In this document: one piece after another, positions 8,463 to 15,695 of the stretch
How the letters are laid out: each line of letters opens with the position of its first letter
Numbering within the stretch: the first letter of the stretch is position 1
DNA from: CAZVRZ01 sp964629965
Lineage (GTDB): Bacteria > Chloroflexota > Anaerolineae > Anaerolineales > UBA4823
Reading direction: 5' to 3'
Assembly: GCA_964629965.1 (NCBI GenBank)
Contig: CAZVRZ010000035.1
Coordinates: 1 to 39,722 of the forward strand
DNA length: 39,722 nucleotides
Translations under genes and position numbers: made by a program
The notes under the pieces: model-generated
Seen by the model: the letters and a program-made list of their open reading frames with translations, nothing else
Databases searched by the model: none
Told to the model about the DNA's origin: nothing

Positions 8463-11105
8463 ATGAAGTACCAAGCCCTTGAAAATTATCGTCGGATGTC
8501 CCGAGAGAACCAGGCCTTGGGCCTGGTTTTTGGTTTGATCATGGGACTGGCTTATGCTTTCGGAGCCTGGGGATTGGACGGGCTCGAACTCTCAGGTGCA
8601 ATGGCTGCCCTGCCCTGGCTCAAACTGGCAATGGGCAGTGTGTTGTGCTTGCCCTTATGCCTGCTGGCCGGATGGGTTACCAGCCGTTTTGACCGGGCTC
8701 TGGTGGGAGCAGCAAGCTGGGCATTGACGGCGGCAGCCTGCGCCTGGATCGCCGGTCACCTGCCTTATGAGTTTACCTCACTCGCTCATGGCTGGCTGGA
8801 GACAGATTTCCGGGGTTTGACAAGTTATCCGTTTGTCGAAAGTTCTGCATCACGCCTGGTAATCGCAGCCGTCATCAGCATTGCCGCCGCGGTGCTGTGC
8901 GGCGTGCTCCAGATCAACCTGGTCGATTCGGCCCGCGCTACCCCGAACCTGCCGCGGCGTTTGATGGCGCTGGCGCTGATATCCCCGCTCTTCCTGGGCG
9001 CCGCCCTCGCAACCGACTCCCTGGTCAACCATCCGCTGCGCCAACCCCTGGTAGAGATCAACAACGTGATCGAACTTTCCTTGGATACGGCAGGCGTTGA
9101 GATAGACAAGAGCCTGGCACGCGATGCCCACCTGGGCGCCGTTAGAGCCATCCAGGATTTACTGCCAAGACCACGTCGCCTTTTCATGGGATATTACGAA
9201 CCAACCACCCTGGATACGGTGCGGGTGCTGGTTGATTTCTCCGGTGAATGGGCAATCTGTTGGGTTATTGCCAACACGCCGAGCTTCTGCCAACCCAGTG
9301 AGACGTATTATGCCAGGGCAATGAATTGCCTGTGGGAACAGGGCGGGCTGGACGAAACGAAGTGCAAAATACGCCTTGCAGAATCCGCCCGCCTCTGGTT
9401 AGAAAAGTGGCAGGAATACCAGGCCGCCGGGCAAGCTGTGTTTGCCACCCCTCTGGATATCCAGGTGCTTTCCCAGCGCGGCGAGATCGCCTGGGTGGAG
9501 GCCGCTGCACCTGATGGCGCTGCCTACCGCTGCCGGCTTACCGATGGACTGGTGCTCACCTGGCAAGAATGTCTCCCCACACTTGGAGTTGTACTCAACT
9601 CACCCTCCAGCGCGCTGGCTGCCGGCGCCATCTCGCACCAACCAACGAACACCGCTGAACCGTCCGGTGAGGCAGTCATGGCGGCGCCGGGCGAGCAACC
9701 CAAGGCCCTGCTGCCCTTTGCCATGCCAGAGGCGCAGCAGCTCCCTGCCCTGCCCGTGTATGCCATCCAGGTTGAACTCAAGCCGGAAGAACCCTCCTAC
9801 CAGGGTCGCCTGGAGCTTACTTATACCAACCTGGAAGAGACGGCCCTGGAGCAGATCTACCTGCGCCTGCTGCCCAACGGGCGCAGCATCTTTGGGCCGG
9901 GTGAATTGACGATCTCCGGATTGCGGCTCAATGGGCATCCCCTGGCGGGCAATCTTTCGGAGTTGTACTCAACTCAGAACACGGTACTAGAAATCCCCCT
10001 GGCGCAGGCGCTGCCTCCCGGCGGCAAGGCGCAGATCCAGTTAGACTTTGCCGGGAAAGTGCCGCGTGATTTTGGCGGTCTCGAGACGCCCGAGGCATAC
10101 GGCATTTACAACCTTGCCGAGGGCGTATTGAACCTGGCAGGCTGGTACCCGCTGTTGGCTGTGTTCGACCAGGATGGTTGGAACCTCGACCCGCTATCCT
10201 TCATCGGCGATCCAATCTACGCCGACATGGCTTATTACTCGGTAGAAATCACCTTGCCACAGAATTGGATCCTGGCAGCGACCGGTGTCGCCGTCTTTTG
10301 TAATGAAGCGCCAGGGATCAGGCGCTGCTTATATGACAGCGGCCCGGTGCGAGAATTCTTTATGACCGCCAGCCAGGATTTTTTAATCGCCAGCGACACA
10401 TTGGCCGATACCGTGGTCAATTCCTATTACCTGCCCGGCTCAGAAGATGGCGGCCTGGCTGCTTTGCAGATCACCTTGGATGCGCTGAGAACTTTCAACG
10501 AGAAATTTGGGCGCTATCCCTACACCGAGCTGGACGTGATCCAGTCGCCTATGCGCAACGCGGGCGGCGTAGAATATCCGGGCATCTTCCTGATCGAAGC
10601 AGATCGTTACCAGGATCCCACCAATTCGGTTTTCATTATTACCGTGGCCCACGAAGCCGCTCACCAGTGGTGGTATAACCTGGTCGGAAACGATGTCTTT
10701 GACGAGCCTTGGCTGGACGAAGCCCTGGCTACCTACTCGTCCGGCGTCTATTATGAGGCTGCCTTTGGCCAAGAGTACTATGACGGCTTGGTCCGTTACT
10801 GGCAAGATCGTTATGACAGCCTGGTGGAACTCGGCCAGGACGCCCCGGTGACCAGGCCCGTGCCCTTTTGGGAAGACCCGGCCTATGCCGACAATTACGG
10901 CGGAATCGTCTACACCAAAGGCGCTCTCTTCTTGCACAAGCTTCGCCAAGAGATCGGCGACCGGGCCTTCTTCCTGGCCCTGCAAACCTATTTCCAGAAT
11001 TATCGCTACAAGATCGCTGCCGGAACCGATTTATTGAATTTGTTCGAGCAGACCAGTGGCAAATCCCTCGGCGCTTTTTTTGAAAATTGGTTATACTCCC
11101 CTTGA
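8463..11105 (+). CDS. M1-family metallopeptidase with N-terminal multi-pass membrane domain
   Basis: An 880-residue fusion. Residues 1-200 hold about five to six membrane helices, 200-400 is an intermediate domain, and about 440-880 is an M1 (gluzincin) aminopeptidase module. The catalytic region shows GGVEYPG (E704, the GxMEN-equivalent exopeptidase motif), HEAAH (H730, E731, H734) and the third zinc ligand E753 in WLDEALATYS, giving the canonical HExxH-x18-E. A conserved tyrosine region YGGIVYTKGALFLHKLR follows. The peptidase module is probably extracellular. Two copies of repeat family A lie inside the gene in different reading frames (9586-9601 read VVLNS; 9960-9975 read ELYSTQ). Substrate is unknown. 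Confidence 0.85.
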   Translation: MKYQALENYRRMSRENQALGLVFGLIMGLAYAFGAWGLDGLELSGAMAALPWLKLAMGSVLCLPLCLLAGWVTSRFDRALVGAASWALTAAACAWIAGHLPYEFTSLAHGWLETDFRGLTSYPFVESSASRLVIAAVISIAAAVLCGVLQINLVDSARATPNLPRRLMALALISPLFLGAALATDSLVNHPLRQPLVEINNVIELSLDTAGVEIDKSLARDAHLGAVRAIQDLLPRPRRLFMGYYEPTTLDTVRVLVDFSGEWAICWVIANTPSFCQPSETYYARAMNCLWEQGGLDETKCKIRLAESARLWLEKWQEYQAAGQAVFATPLDIQVLSQRGEIAWVEAAAPDGAAYRCRLTDGLVLTWQECLPTLGVVLNSPSSALAAGAISHQPTNTAEPSGEAVMAAPGEQPKALLPFAMPEAQQLPALPVYAIQVELKPEEPSYQGRLELTYTNLEETALEQIYLRLLPNGRSIFGPGELTISGLRLNGHPLAGNLSELYSTQNTVLEIPLAQALPPGGKAQIQLDFAGKVPRDFGGLETPEAYGIYNLAEGVLNLAGWYPLLAVFDQDGWNLDPLSFIGDPIYADMAYYSVEITLPQNWILAATGVAVFCNEAPGIRRCLYDSGPVREFFMTASQDFLIASDTLADTVVNSYYLPGSEDGGLAALQITLDALRTFNEKFGRYPYTELDVIQSPMRNAGGVEYPGIFLIEADRYQDPTNSVFIITVAHEAAHQWWYNLVGNDVFDEPWLDEALATYSSGVYYEAAFGQEYYDGLVRYWQDRYDSLVELGQDAPVTRPVPFWEDPAYADNYGGIVYTKGALFLHKLRQEIGDRAFFLALQTYFQNYRYKIAAGTDLLNLFEQTSGKSLGAFFENWLYSP
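9586..9601 (+). repeat. Repeat A copy inside the M1 peptidase gene (first)
   Basis: GAGTTGTACTCAACTC, an exact 16-base copy: GAGTTG and CAACTC arms around TACT. It begins at codon position 2, giving the peptide VVLNS in the linker before the peptidase module. Confidence 0.85.
9960..9977 (+). repeat. Repeat A copy inside the M1 peptidase gene (second)
   Basis: GAGTTGTACTCAACTCAG, exact 18-base copy. It begins at codon position 1, giving ELYSTQ, so it is read in a different frame from the copy 374 bases upstream in the same gene. Confidence 0.85.
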
Positions 11106-11180
11106 TCTTCATGCCACCTTCCAGAAACCTGTGCATCTAAAGATGAATGTAAGAAAATCATTTAGAACAAGGAGCATCTT

Positions 11181-11678
11181 ATGCCCAACACATCGAAACG
11201 CCGCCAAAGATCGCAATCTGCCGCAATAAAACAGAACAACCCGCTTATCTGGATCGGGGCAGGCATTCTTATCATTATTGTCATCGTTGGAGTACTCATG
11301 GCGCGAGACAGCCAGGCGCAAACCACATCGCAACCGTTAGAAATCTCGGTCGACCAGGCTTACCAAAAATATAACGCCGGCGCCTATCTGCTGGACGTGC
11401 GCACCAAGGCCGAATGGGATGAATATCACATTCCCAACTCGCACTGGATCTTACTGGATGAACTGGCGCAGCGCACCGCTGAACTGCCGCGCGACCAGGA
11501 GATCGTGGTAGTATGCCGTTCAGGCAATCGCAGCCAGAGCGGTCGCGATATCTTATTGAGTGCCGGCTTTACCCAGGTGACCAGCATGAATGGCGGCGTC
11601 AATGCCTGGCGAGCCGCCGGATACCCCATTGAGACATCATGGACAAAGCCCACCCCAAAGCATGAAAATGTGCTATAA
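11181..11678 (+). CDS. Membrane-anchored rhodanese-like sulfurtransferase
   Basis: A 165-residue protein starting at ATG 11181 behind AAGGAGCATCTT. A basic N-terminus is followed by one membrane helix (about 22-40) and a single rhodanese domain (about 52-155). The active-site loop is CRSGNRS with catalytic Cys112, and DVRTKAEWDEYHIPNS is the usual rhodanese entry motif. The domain should face outside the cytoplasm if the helix acts as an N-in anchor. Single-domain rhodaneses carry sulfane sulfur as a cysteine persulfide; the acceptor here is unknown. The gene ends shortly before the IS110 element. Confidence 0.9.
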   Translation: MPNTSKRRQRSQSAAIKQNNPLIWIGAGILIIIVIVGVLMARDSQAQTTSQPLEISVDQAYQKYNAGAYLLDVRTKAEWDEYHIPNSHWILLDELAQRTAELPRDQEIVVVCRSGNRSQSGRDILLSAGFTQVTSMNGGVNAWRAAGYPIETSWTKPTPKHENVL

Positions 11679-11748
11679 CCGACGGCATCCGGCTGACATA
11701 GAGATCGTTTTTTGCTTGGTGCTTTGAGCCTGTCATTGAGACTGATCC

Positions 11749-11826
11749 GGATACTTGCAGGCACCCCTAATTGTCGCTCGCTACTATAGGAAGCACGTAA
11801 GACAGTCTCTGTCTTTCCAGGTATCC
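11749..11826 (+). ncRNA. Candidate IS110 bridge RNA region
   Basis: The non-coding left end can fold with GGATACTTG (11749-11757) closing on CAGGTATCC (11818-11826), 9 bp with one G·U pair. It encloses a hairpin AAGACAG-TCT-CTGTCTT (11799-11815) and a possible CCTA/TAGG pair (11766-11769 with 11787-11790). A structured RNA upstream of the transposase is what IS110-group bridge RNAs look like, with internal loops that pair with donor and target DNA. Here the fold is seen by eye only; the RNA's ends and guide loops are not established. Confidence 0.45.
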
Positions 11827-11861
11827 ACGTCAGCCGCCATTCAGCCCCAGGAGAGGTTCTC

Positions 11862-13106
11862 ATGGATATCGTACATACGCATTGCGCAGGTTTGGATGTC
11901 CACAAGAAGACGGTTGTCGCTGCGATCATTGTTCCGGACGAGAAGGGAGGCTTACGGAAAGAAGTACGCACCTTTGACACCATGACCAGCGATCTGTTAG
12001 CGCTTTCGGATTGGCTCATGACTTGTGGCGTTACCCATGTGGCTATGGAAAGCACAGGGGAGTATTGGAAGCCCGTGTTCAACATCTTGGAGAACAACTT
12101 CGAAGTGCTGCTGGTCAACGCCCAGCACATCAAAGCGGTTCCAGGGCGCAAGACGGATGTCAAGGATTCGGAATGGATCGCCGAGCTTCTGCGCCACGGT
12201 TTGCTCAAAGCTAGCTTTGTGCCGCCCCTCGGGCAACGCGAGTTGCGCGATCTGACCCGTGCTCGCAGCACCTTTGTTCGTACTCGGGCGACCTTGGTCA
12301 ACCGGGTGCATAAAGTGTTGGAAGGTGCCAACATCAAGTTGACCAGCGTTGCTTCGGATGTGATGGGTGTATCGGGACGGGCGATGTTGGAAGCCATCGT
12401 TGAGGGTCACAGCAGTCCAGCGGAAATGGCCGAATTGGCGCGAGGGCGGATGCGCGAGAAACGCGACTTGCTGGCCAAGGCTTTGGAAGGACGCGTGCAA
12501 GCCCATCACCGATTTGTTTTGACCGAATTGTTGGCTCAGATCGATAGCCTGGACGAAACGATTGAACGCTTCAATGAGCAGATAGCGGTGTATTGTCGCC
12601 CTTTTGAAGAAGCGGTCACCTTGCTGGATACGATCCCCGGAGTGGGCCGCGAAACGGCTGAGATTATCGTTTCCGAAATTGGGACCGACATGAGCCGTTT
12701 CCCCACCGCCGATCACCTGGCCTCTTGGGCAGGTGTGGCACCCGGCAACAACGAAAGCGCTGGCAAGCGCCATTCTGGCAAAACCACGCAAGGAAACAAA
12801 GTCCTGGGGGCGGGTTTGAACCAAGCCGCACACGCCGCAGCGTGTACGAAGGATACCTACTTGTCGGCCCAGTATCGCCGTTTGGCTGCCCGGCGAGGCA
12901 AAAAGAAAGCGATTGTAGCTTTGGAACATACCATTCTGGTGATTGCTTATCATTTGATCCAACGCAAAGAACCTTATCGTGAACTGGGTGGAAATTACTT
13001 CGACAATCGTCGCCCAGAAGCTACCGCCAAGCGGCTCGTCAAACGGCTTGAGCAGTTAGGTTACGCTGTTTCTTTACAACAAGCATCTGCCCTTGCCCCA
13101 GCATAG
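11862..13106 (+). CDS. IS110-family transposase (DEDD recombinase)
   Basis: A 414-residue transposase starting at ATG 11862 after AGGAGAGG. The N-terminal RuvC-like domain shows the DEDD set: D12 in GLDVHKK, E63 in MESTGEYW, and D99 and D102 in TDVKDSEWIAELL. A coiled, charged linker (about 150-240) leads to the C-terminal Tnp_20 domain with TIPGVGRETAEIIVSEIG and the catalytic serine motif GNNESAGKR (S299). All catalytic residues are present and the frame is intact, so the element may be active. It sits between the rhodanese gene and the promoter of the GNAT operon. Confidence 0.97.
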   Translation: MDIVHTHCAGLDVHKKTVVAAIIVPDEKGGLRKEVRTFDTMTSDLLALSDWLMTCGVTHVAMESTGEYWKPVFNILENNFEVLLVNAQHIKAVPGRKTDVKDSEWIAELLRHGLLKASFVPPLGQRELRDLTRARSTFVRTRATLVNRVHKVLEGANIKLTSVASDVMGVSGRAMLEAIVEGHSSPAEMAELARGRMREKRDLLAKALEGRVQAHHRFVLTELLAQIDSLDETIERFNEQIAVYCRPFEEAVTLLDTIPGVGRETAEIIVSEIGTDMSRFPTADHLASWAGVAPGNNESAGKRHSGKTTQGNKVLGAGLNQAAHAAACTKDTYLSAQYRRLAARRGKKKAIVALEHTILVIAYHLIQRKEPYRELGGNYFDNRRPEATAKRLVKRLEQLGYAVSLQQASALAPA

Positions 13107-13173
13107 GTATTTTCAAGACAGCCATGATCTGGAACCGATCAGTCCCGGCCATTAATCAATCATTAATCTTCCC

Positions 13174-13202
13174 TTGACAGTTCAAATAAACGCGGGTAGA
13201 CT
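13174..13202 (+). promoter_or_regulatory. Sigma-70-type promoter of the attenuated GNAT operon
   Basis: TTGACA (13174-13179), a 17-base spacer and TAGACT (13197-13202) make the best -35/-10 pair in the window. It starts about 30 bases beyond the inferred right end of the IS110 element and reads into the leader ORF and tandem terminators. Confidence 0.75.
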
Positions 13203-13256
13203 CTGCCTGGTCGTAAAAGACGATCATATCTTTTTAGAGAAAGGAGCGCGCTTCGC

Positions 13257-13349
13257 ATGGCAAATTCATTATTCATCTGCACAAGGCTTCGCATCGAAGA
13301 TGGTTCAAGTGATGTCATGCCTTATTGGAGTGCGCCTGTTGCCAGTTAG
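13257..13349 (+). CDS. 30-residue leader peptide of the GNAT operon
   Basis: A short frame from ATG 13257 to TAG 13347-13349 with a good AAGGAG at 13241-13246. The predicted peptide begins MANSLFICTRLRIEDG and ends VMPYWSAPVAS. It lies between a strong promoter and two tandem intrinsic terminators, the classical place for a regulatory leader peptide. Its stop is 20 bases before the first terminator stem, so a ribosome stalled near the end could affect folding. No run of one amino acid is present, which argues against simple amino-acid attenuation and leaves antibiotic-induced or nascent-chain arrest as options. I cannot match it to a known arrest peptide. Confidence 0.6.
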   Translation: MANSLFICTRLRIEDGSSDVMPYWSAPVAS

Positions 13350-13369
13350 TCAGAAACTTTCGGTAGCTG

Positions 13370-13405
13370 CGGCCATGGGACACTCCTCCCGTGGCCGTTT
13401 TTTTT
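13370..13405 (+). terminator. Intrinsic terminator 1 in the leader
   Basis: CGGCCATGGGA (13370-13380) pairs with TCCCGTGGCCG (13387-13397) over 11 bp with one G·U, six-base loop, followed by eight T (13398-13405). A textbook Rho-independent terminator placed between the leader peptide and the first structural gene. Confidence 0.9.
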
Positions 13406-13433
13406 GAGTAATCTGCCTTCGCCGGCCACGGGA
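13387..13433 (+). promoter_or_regulatory. Predicted antiterminator: 3' arm of terminator 1 with 5' arm of terminator 2
   Basis: TCCCGTGGCCG (13387-13397) and CGGCCACGGGA (13423-13433) are perfectly complementary over 11 bp. Forming this helix would dissolve both terminators, each of which contains a G·U pair. The mutually exclusive 1:2, 2:3 and 3:4 pairings are the signature of transcription attenuation. Confidence 0.65.
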
Positions 13434-13454
13434 AAAACCTGTGGCCGTTTTTTT
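13423..13454 (+). terminator. Intrinsic terminator 2 in the leader
   Basis: CGGCCACGGG (13423-13432) pairs with CCTGTGGCCG (13438-13447), 10 bp with one G·U, five-A loop, followed by seven T (13448-13454). The ribosome-binding site AAAGGAGG of the first GNAT gene starts three bases later, so read-through of both terminators is needed for expression from the upstream promoter. Confidence 0.88.
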
Positions 13455-13469
13455 ACAAAGGAGGATTTT

Positions 13470-14054
13470 ATGAATATTCAAACACAATTATTCGATGGGA
13501 AACTGATCCGCCTGGGAGCGATCGACCATGAAAAAGACCCTCAGGTCGAGGCGCGCTGGACCCATGATCCGGCCTACCTGCGAGCCTTAGGCCAGGAACC
13601 GGCCTACCCGGTTTCTGCTGCAAGGATGAAGAAAAAATATGAGGCGCTTGAGAAAGAAATAGAAGAGAGCAAGAACATGTTCTACTTCACCCTCCGCAGC
13701 AAAGAAGATGACCACCTGCTGGGTTTTGTGCGCCTTTCGTGGATTGAATGGACGCATGGCAATGGTAACCTCAAGATGGGCATCGGCGCCCCTGAGGATC
13801 GCGGCCGCGGTTATGGCAGCGATGCACTGCGCCTGATCCTGCGCTATGTCTTTGCAGAACTGAACCTGTATCGCCTGACAGCAGTAGTGGGCGAAGACAA
13901 TCCCGCCGCACTGCGCTTTTTCGAGCGCCATGGTTTTGTGCCAGAAGTGCGTCGCCGCCAGGCCCTGAAACGAGATGGGCGTACCTGGGATGTGATCCAC
14001 CTGGGCATTTTGCGAGAAGAGTGGCTGGTCCGGATTGCCAACCAGCCTGAGTGA
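13470..14054 (+). CDS. GNAT acetyltransferase, RimJ/RimL type (first of three tandem)
   Basis: A 194-residue GNAT protein. The ATG at 13470 sits five bases after AAAGGAGG at 13457-13464 and directly after terminator 2. Residues 9-16 (DGKLIRLG), a central strand-loop with acetyl-CoA pyrophosphate-binding GAPEDRGRGYGSDAL (motif A, Q/RxxGxG/A variant), AELNLYRLTAVV and NPAALRFFERHGF are typical of the RimJ/RimL N-acetyltransferase group, which includes ribosomal-protein, spermidine and antibiotic acetyltransferases. It closely resembles the next two genes, implying local duplication. The leader structure suggests induction by something that affects translation; substrate unknown. Confidence 0.9.
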   Translation: MNIQTQLFDGKLIRLGAIDHEKDPQVEARWTHDPAYLRALGQEPAYPVSAARMKKKYEALEKEIEESKNMFYFTLRSKEDDHLLGFVRLSWIEWTHGNGNLKMGIGAPEDRGRGYGSDALRLILRYVFAELNLYRLTAVVGEDNPAALRFFERHGFVPEVRRRQALKRDGRTWDVIHLGILREEWLVRIANQPE

Positions 14055-14065
14055 GGCAGAAGAAT

Positions 14066-14638
14066 ATGGATACTAATCTTTTTACAGGCAAGTTAGTCCG
14101 CCTATCGGTCGAAGAACCTGAGGTGGTGGCAAAAGCCTTCACGCAGTGGGAGCAGGATTCTGAGTATGTCCGGCTGCTGGATAATGACCCAGCGCGCCTT
14201 TGGTCAGAAAAAAAGACCAGGGAATGGATCGATAAAGACCTGGAAAAGCAAATAGAGAAAGATTACCTTTTCTTTGTGCGCACCATCGTGGACAACCGCT
14301 TGATTGGTTTTGTATGCCTGTGGGGCCAGGATTGGTGCCAGGGCGACTCTTGGGTGGGCATCGGCATCGGCGAGCGCGACTGCTGGGGCAAAGGCTACGG
14401 CACAGAAGCCATGCAATTGCTGCTGAGATACGCCTTTCAGGAACTGAATTTGCGCCGGGTGAGCTTGTTTGTCTTTGGATATAACCCACGCGCCATCCAC
14501 TCGTATGAGAAATGCGGTTATGTCTTGGAAGGGCGCGTGCGCGGTGCTCTGCTGCGCGATGGACAGCGCTGGGATTACCTGACCATGGGCGTCCTGCGCG
14601 AAGAATGGCAAAAAATGCAGGAGGAGCAACCGGTATGA
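14066..14638 (+). CDS. GNAT acetyltransferase, RimJ/RimL type (second of three tandem)
   Basis: A 190-residue paralogue of its neighbours. I choose ATG 14066 because MDTNLFTGKLVRLS aligns with the starts of both flanking copies and GAGG lies upstream; an in-frame GTG at 14051 overlapping the previous stop is the alternative. Motif A reads GERDCWGKGYGTEAM, followed by FQELNLRRVSLFVFGYN and a C-terminal MGVLREEWQ shared with the other copies. Translational coupling to the first copy is likely because the genes are 11 bases apart. Substrate unknown. Confidence 0.9.
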   Translation: MDTNLFTGKLVRLSVEEPEVVAKAFTQWEQDSEYVRLLDNDPARLWSEKKTREWIDKDLEKQIEKDYLFFVRTIVDNRLIGFVCLWGQDWCQGDSWVGIGIGERDCWGKGYGTEAMQLLLRYAFQELNLRRVSLFVFGYNPRAIHSYEKCGYVLEGRVRGALLRDGQRWDYLTMGVLREEWQKMQEEQPV

Positions 14639-15201
14639 ACAAGGATTTATTCAAAGGAGAACTGGTGCGCTTGTGCAGCGCAGAGATCGATGAAAAAGCA
14701 GAAATGGGCAGCCAGAGTTCCCGCGACAGTGAGTTTCAACGCCTGTCGATGAGTGACATCAGTTGGCCAATATCCAAGAAAAAAGTCAAAGACTGGCTTG
14801 AAAAAGAATTGGATAAAGAACCTGAAGACACATTTCTTTTCGATATCCGCACCCTGGCCGGAGACCGGTTGATCGGGGGGGTGGGGTTGGATGGAGTGAA
14901 ATGGGCCCATGGCGACACATTCGTGGGAATCGGCATCGAGGATCGCGAATTTTGGAGCCATGGCTACGGCACCGATGCGATGCGCATCATCCTGCGCTAC
15001 GCCTTCCAGGAGTTAAACCTGCACCGGGTGTCACTTGATGTGTTCGAATACAACGAACGAGCCATCCGCTCTTACCTGAAATGCGGCTTTAACATAGAGG
15101 GCCGAGCCCGCCAAATGTTGAACCGAGATGGGCAGCGTTGGGATTTGATCTTCATGGGCATCCTGAGAGAAGAATGGGATGCCCGGTATAAAGAACAATG
15201 A
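14635..15201 (+). CDS. GNAT acetyltransferase, RimJ/RimL type (third of three tandem)
   Basis: A 188-residue protein whose ATG overlaps the preceding TGA (ATGA), with AGGAGGAG just upstream; translation is coupled. MNKDLFKGELVRL parallels the second copy, motif A reads EDREFWSHGYGTDAM, then FQELNLHRVSLDVFEYNERA, and it ends MGILREEWD. The acetyl-CoA loop has SHGYG in place of GKGYG or GRGYG, a conservative difference. The three copies probably act on related substrates. Confidence 0.9.
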   Translation: MNKDLFKGELVRLCSAEIDEKAEMGSQSSRDSEFQRLSMSDISWPISKKKVKDWLEKELDKEPEDTFLFDIRTLAGDRLIGGVGLDGVKWAHGDTFVGIGIEDREFWSHGYGTDAMRIILRYAFQELNLHRVSLDVFEYNERAIRSYLKCGFNIEGRARQMLNRDGQRWDLIFMGILREEWDARYKEQ

Positions 15202-15328
15202 CAAACGCGATATATTTTTCAACCTGGGAGGATGAACCAGGCCTTACGCAAAATAGACCGGAAAACTGACGCGACGAATAAAACGGAGCGGCGGTTTCCC
15301 GGCAAGAGTTAGAAATGGCGAGAACGAT

Positions 15329-15637
15329 ATGATTACAATAGATTTTACTGACGCCATCGTACGCCAAACCGAGAAACCGACTGGCACCTTCAGAATTTCC
15401 CAGGGCAGCGACCTGGAACGTTGGGACGCAGCCTATGCCCTGGCAAATGACCGTCATATGGCCATCTTGCAGGCCAGCCACGTGGAGCGGCTGTTGAAAT
15501 CGCTCCGCAAGGGCAGCCCGACCTGCGTAGATGTGCAGCGGTTCTTTGAGGAAACGAAGAATGAACTGGCGACGCTGGCAGAACGATACGCGCAGCGAGC
15601 ACGCAAGCATGCTTGCGAGTTATCTCGCTTAAGATAA
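15329..15637 (+). CDS. Unknown small protein
   Basis: A possible 102-residue protein beginning MITIDFTDAIVRQ at ATG 15329 with only a poor ribosome-binding site. The middle and end are charged and probably helical (RHMAILQASHVERLLKSL, NELATLAERYAQRARKH). I recognise no family. It lies between the GNAT triplet and the next GNAT gene in the same direction. The last codons contain a perfect 16-base palindrome (15602-15617), and a hairpin follows the stop. The 127 bases before it (15202-15328) show no supported gene. It may be a real small gene or a decayed remnant. Confidence 0.4.
   Translation: MITIDFTDAIVRQTEKPTGTFRISQGSDLERWDAAYALANDRHMAILQASHVERLLKSLRKGSPTCVDVQRFFEETKNELATLAERYAQRARKHACELSRLR
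15602..15617. repeat. Perfect 16-base palindrome
   Basis: CGCAAGCATGCTTGCG is self-complementary with no loop. It lies at the end of the small ORF, just before a second small inverted repeat (TTATCT/AGATAA, 15620-15637) and the 15639-15674 hairpin. It could be an operator or half of a terminator complex. Confidence 0.6.
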
Positions 15638-15638
15638 A

Positions 15639-15674
15639 AGAGAGCGGCAACGGATTAATTCTGCCCCGCTCTCT
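15639..15674 (+). terminator. Hairpin after the small ORF
   Basis: AGAGAGCGG (15639-15647) pairs with CCGCTCTCT (15666-15674), 9 bp with an 18-base loop. No T-run follows on the plus strand. It precedes the GNAT gene at 15696 and may end the first part of the operon. Confidence 0.45.
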
Positions 15675-15695
15675 CTACCTATCAAAATAAAAATT

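Larger units (their letters stand above)
11740..13144 (+). mobile_element. IS110-family insertion sequence (boundaries approximate)
   Basis: One intact transposase gene is flanked by a 122-base non-coding left end and a 38-base right end. Near-complementary sequences GACTGATCCGG (11740-11750) and CCGATCAGTC (13135-13144) mark likely subterminal ends; they match apart from one missing base. IS110 elements lack classical terminal inverted repeats and usually make no target duplication, so exact ends cannot be fixed from one copy. The long left and short right end fits the IS110 group, in which the guide RNA is encoded upstream of the transposase, better than the IS1111 group. Confidence 0.75.

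Noticed and set aside
11426..12397. Long minus-strand frame across the rhodanese and transposase genes
   Set aside because: Opposite two certain genes and across the IS boundary; Ser/Arg-rich shadow composition.
13174..13407. A 77-residue frame across the operon leader
   Set aside because: It begins inside the promoter -35 box and runs through a strong terminator stem. The 30-codon ORF in another frame has a proper ribosome-binding site.
15202..15328. Small ORF starting at GGAGGATG near 15231
   Set aside because: The ATG directly abuts the ribosome-binding sequence and the 26-residue product has no recognisable feature.
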